Source of the DNA: Bryobacterales bacterium | GTDB taxonomy: Bacteria > Acidobacteriota > Terriglobia > Bryobacterales > Bryobacteraceae | NCBI GenBank assembly: GCA_003139735.1 | Contig: PLGA01000276.1 | Span: 1 to 7,495 of the forward strand | Direction of reading: 5' to 3' | Length of the DNA: 7,495 bases | In this document: positions 5,215 through 7,495 of the stretch, piece by piece | Position numbering within the stretch: the stretch's first letter is position 1 | How the letters are laid out: each line of letters opens with the position of its first letter | Position numbers and translations under genes: made by a program | The notes under the pieces: generated by a model | What the model saw: the letters and a program-made list of their open reading frames with translations, nothing else | Told to the model about the DNA's origin: nothing | The model's database searches: none

Positions 5215-5226
5215 CGCTCCACCACC

Positions 5227-7110
5227 TCACCGAAACAGCTTCTCCAGCCTCGCCAGCGCCTCCTCAATCCGTTGCGGCTTCGCCAATACTCCCGCGAAAA
5301 GATCGCCCTTTTCGGCAAACCGTTCGCGCGCATTGCCGATGTGGAACTGACTGGGCAGTAATCCGTGCTGCACTTCTCGCCATTCGAGCGGCGTCGCCAC
5401 GGGAGCGCCGGGATAAGCGCGCAACACATACGGCGCGGAGATCGTCTTGGAATACCCGTTCTGCAGGTAATCGAAATACACGCGGCCTTTCTTGCGCTGC
5501 GCCAGCGCACGAGGCGTGGTAAACAGATCGGGCTGCTCCGCAACCACCAGCCGCGCGATCAACTCCGCGAATGTGCGCGTTTCCTCGTATGTGTAGACGG
5601 GATTCACGGGGATGTAGATGTGCATGCCGTCCCCGCCGGTGGTCTTGGGGTAACCCGCCAGGCCGATGCGGTCGAGCGTGCGCTTCACCAGCAGCGCCGC
5701 GTCCACGATCCGGTCGAACGGGCACTCGTGGGGATCGAGATCGATCAATACGAAGTCGGGGTTTTCGAGCGTGGGCGAGCGGCTCATCCAGGGGTTCTGG
5801 TCGATGCAGCCCAGATTCACCAGGTAGAGCAGGCTGGCGCGGTCTTGCGCAAAGGCGTAGGTGATGGGCCGGCCGGCGTGCTCGGAATCGATCTTCTCCG
5901 TACGCACCCACGGCTCGAACTTCCCGGCTACATCCTTCTGGAAGAAGTACTCCTTGCGGATTCCGTCGGGATAGCGTTTGAGCGAAAGCGGGCGGTCTTT
6001 CAGGTGCGGCAGGATCAGGTCCGCCACGCCGGCGTAGTAGTTTAGAACGTCCCGCTTGGCGTAGCCTCCATCGGGATAGAAAACTTTGGCGAGATTGGTG
6101 AACTTCAACCGGTGGCCGTCGATCTCAATCGCGGTTTCCTTGGCGTCCTCCGGCAGCAATTCGACGGTTTCGCGCACCACCCGGCCGGGCGTCACATCGT
6201 TCCGCAGTCCCACGAAAACCGGCGCGCGCAGATGGTTGTCTTGGGTCCACTCGGCGTATTTCACCTGGCATGCCAGGTCGGGCTTCACCCAAGTCATGCC
6301 GCGATCCGGCTTGGGCCGCTCGGCGAACGGGCACTCCTCCGTCACCAGGGGCTTCAGACGCGCGTAAACGCCGGCCAGCAGCTTCTGGTCGAAGCCCGTC
6401 CCCACATTGCCCGCCCAGCGCAGCTTTCCGTCTTCGTACACGCCCAGAACCAGCGCTCCGAAGTAATCGCGGCTGCCCTGGGGTTGGGTGAATCCGCCGA
6501 TGGCGAACTCCTGCTCGTTGGCAATCTTGATCTTCACCCACTCGCGGCTGCGCCGGGATTCGTAAACGCTCGACGCGCGCTTGGCCACGATGCCTTCCAG
6601 ATCGAGCGCGCGCGCGGCCTCCAGCAGAGCGTCGCCCGCGCCGGGAAAGACTTCCGAAATGCGCAGCGACGGCCCCGGCGTGACCAGCGCTTCGAGAACC
6701 TTACGGCGTTCGCCGAGGGCGACGCCGCGCAGATCGTAGCCATCCACGTAAAGCGCGTCGAACACGAAGTAGACCACCGGCGTGGATCGCACCAAATGCG
6801 CCACGGCGTTGGGATCGGTGTTCGCGATGCGCGGCTGGATCAAGTGGAACCGCGAGGCGCCTTTCGGGTCGAGCACCGCAATCTCGCCATCGAGCACCAC
6901 CTGCCGCGCGGCCACTTGATGAGGGATAGCCGCAAGCTCCGGGTACTGCCGTTCGCAGCGCAGCCCGTTGCGCGATACCAGGCGCACTTCCTCGTGGTCT
7001 ACGTAGGCGGAGGCGCGCACGCCGTCCCACTTGACTTCGAAGAGCCAGTCTTCTCCGCGCGGAGGACGCTCCGCCAGGGTCGCCGTCATGGGTTCGATGA
7101 TGGCCGGCAT
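5227..7110 (-). CDS. ligD: DNA ligase D, ligase and polymerase domains (separate frame from its N-terminus)
   Basis: This is the ATP-dependent ligase and primase-type polymerase/nucleotidyl transferase of Ku-dependent end joining. In the 627 residues from ATG 7110, the ligase domain has the adenylated lysine K27 in EVKWDG, LDGEIAVLD (73-81), VFDALYVDG (116-124), EGIVAKR (172-178) and WVKIK (191-195). An OB-fold follows (about 200-325), and then the polymerase domain (about 330-627), with metal-binding D457 and D459 in LIDLDP, GMHIYIP (495-501) and D547 in FDYLQN. All catalytic residues look intact. The family linker (LKGARKAAMP) continues upstream of ATG 7110 to position 7155, where the frame meets the phosphoesterase frame by a -1 step. 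ATG 7110 has AAGG 5 bases upstream, so separate translation is possible. No ku gene is in the window. It converges on the HicB-like gene. Confidence 0.95.
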   Translation of the reverse strand: MPAIIEPMTATLAERPPRGEDWLFEVKWDGVRASAYVDHEEVRLVSRNGLRCERQYPELAAIPHQVAARQVVLDGEIAVLDPKGASRFHLIQPRIANTDPNAVAHLVRSTPVVYFVFDALYVDGYDLRGVALGERRKVLEALVTPGPSLRISEVFPGAGDALLEAARALDLEGIVAKRASSVYESRRSREWVKIKIANEQEFAIGGFTQPQGSRDYFGALVLGVYEDGKLRWAGNVGTGFDQKLLAGVYARLKPLVTEECPFAERPKPDRGMTWVKPDLACQVKYAEWTQDNHLRAPVFVGLRNDVTPGRVVRETVELLPEDAKETAIEIDGHRLKFTNLAKVFYPDGGYAKRDVLNYYAGVADLILPHLKDRPLSLKRYPDGIRKEYFFQKDVAGKFEPWVRTEKIDSEHAGRPITYAFAQDRASLLYLVNLGCIDQNPWMSRSPTLENPDFVLIDLDPHECPFDRIVDAALLVKRTLDRIGLAGYPKTTGGDGMHIYIPVNPVYTYEETRTFAELIARLVVAEQPDLFTTPRALAQRKKGRVYFDYLQNGYSKTISAPYVLRAYPGAPVATPLEWREVQHGLLPSQFHIGNARERFAEKGDLFAGVLAKPQRIEEALARLEKLFR

Positions 7111-7130
7111 GGCGGCCTTGCGCGCGCCCT

Positions 7131-7495
7131 TCAGCGATCCCGGGTCGATGCTGCTTTTTTTTTACGAGGCTCGGCCGGCCGTGCGCCCGGCTCCGGTCCC
7201 TGCGCCGCGGCCGCGGTCCTCCGCGCCGGCCGGCTTTCCCAAACCCGGTCCACCGCCCCGGCCGTCTGCCGCTTGGCCTTCCGCGCCGGCAGGTTGCGCG
7301 CAATCTCCTCTTGGGTGCGTCCGGAAAGCACGCTGTGCGCCTGGCTCTCCACGTCCCATTCGGGGGTCGCGAACTGGTCGCGCTTCTTGATGATGAGCCA
7401 CTCGTTGCCTTTGCCGCGGGACTTCATCCGCACCAGCGCGAAATCGCCGTTGAGTTTCTCGCCGTGCAGCCGGAATTTCAAGTCGCCGCGCGCCA
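7131..7495 (-). CDS. ligD: DNA ligase D, N-terminal 3'-phosphoesterase domain (partial; start outside window)
   Basis: This frame runs in from beyond the window edge and is the 3'-phosphoesterase module that trims 3' ends before ligation. The visible part is the end of the domain, GDLKFRLHGEKLNGDFALVR followed by RGKGNEWLIIKKRD, which is characteristic of LigD. The catalytic histidine region lies upstream, outside the window. A linker of about 70 residues rich in Ala, Arg and Pro follows, ending RKKKAASTRDR and TGA at 7133-7131. A TTG at 7481 could be read as a start, but the coding signal (ARGDLKF) continues to the edge, so it is internal. The stop comes 8 codons after a run of nine A residues; a -1 step in that run joins this frame to the ligase-polymerase frame. 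As it stands the gene is split in two. Confidence 0.88.
   Translation of the reverse strand, partial: ARGDLKFRLHGEKLNGDFALVRMKSRGKGNEWLIIKKRDQFATPEWDVESQAHSVLSGRTQEEIARNLPARKAKRQTAGAVDRVWESRPARRTAAAAQGPEPGARPAEPRKKKAASTRDR
7155..7163 (-). other. A9 slippery run joining the two ligD frames
   Basis: On the minus strand nine A residues follow CGT and precede GCAGC. In the incoming frame they read AAA AAA AAA GCA and end at TGA 7133-7131. A -1 shift reads AGC AGC ATC and continues without a stop through SSIDPGSLKGARKAAMPAII into the ligase domain. The destination frame has a stop (TAA 7164-7162) touching the run, so the shift can only occur between the run and the TGA. Sequencing error, mutation or slippage all fit. 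Confidence 0.8.

Noticed and set aside
5215..5226. A HicA toxin gene next to the HicB-like gene
   Set aside because: Only 12 bases separate it from ligD, and no short basic frame with a HicA-like histidine motif is present on either side.
5365..6045. Plus-strand open frame of 226 codons inside ligD
   Set aside because: It is antisense to the polymerase domain with conserved catalytic residues, so it is a shadow.
7131..7154. A stimulatory hairpin after the ligD A run
   Set aside because: The CCCGGG palindrome there gives no stable stem with a loop, and no internal Shine-Dalgarno stimulates at the usual distance, so a dnaX-like programmed ribosomal signal is incomplete.

Overview
This is a GC-rich bacterial chromosomal window of ordinary single-copy genes. 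There are no tRNA or rRNA genes, insertion sequences, CRISPR arrays or other mobile elements. The gene set suggests an acidobacterium of the Solibacter type: split NuoC and NuoD, an RsbW/RsbV-like pair, a short HicB-like protein, a small coiled-coil protein and a DNA ligase D with the order phosphoesterase-ligase-polymerase. That placement is an inference from protein style, not a database result. Coding density is high and no gene-free stretch exceeds about 100 bases.

Left part (1-1800, minus strand): the start of a complex I operon, nuoA-nuoC-nuoD, with nuoD leaving the window. nuoB, which usually sits between nuoA and nuoC, is absent; only 9 bases separate those two genes. A good sigma70-type promoter (TTGACA-18-TATAGT) precedes nuoA. 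A stand-alone thiS (sulfur carrier for thiamine synthesis) diverges from it on the plus strand.

Middle part (2049-3552, minus strand): a serine-kinase anti-sigma factor (RsbW type) followed by its STAS-domain antagonist (RsbV type). They have their own promoter, which overlaps an inverted repeat. Upstream lies a class I SAM-dependent methyltransferase.

Plus-strand series (3586-5214): an OsmC-family peroxidase-like protein, a 70-residue coiled-coil protein, an ECF sigma factor that appears to lack a leader, and a short orphan HicB-like protein.

Right part (5227-7495, minus strand): ligD, the multifunctional ligase/polymerase of bacterial non-homologous end joining. In this sequence it is split: the N-terminal phosphoesterase frame and the ligase-polymerase frame are joined only by a -1 shift at a run of nine A residues. 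This is the most notable point of the window. It may be a sequencing error, a real mutation, or slippage that yields two products.

I did not find a convincing undescribed multi-gene system. The items worth a second look are the ligD slippery run, the missing nuoB, the inverted repeat at the rsbW-rsbV promoter, and the 5'-terminal hairpin ahead of the coiled-coil gene.
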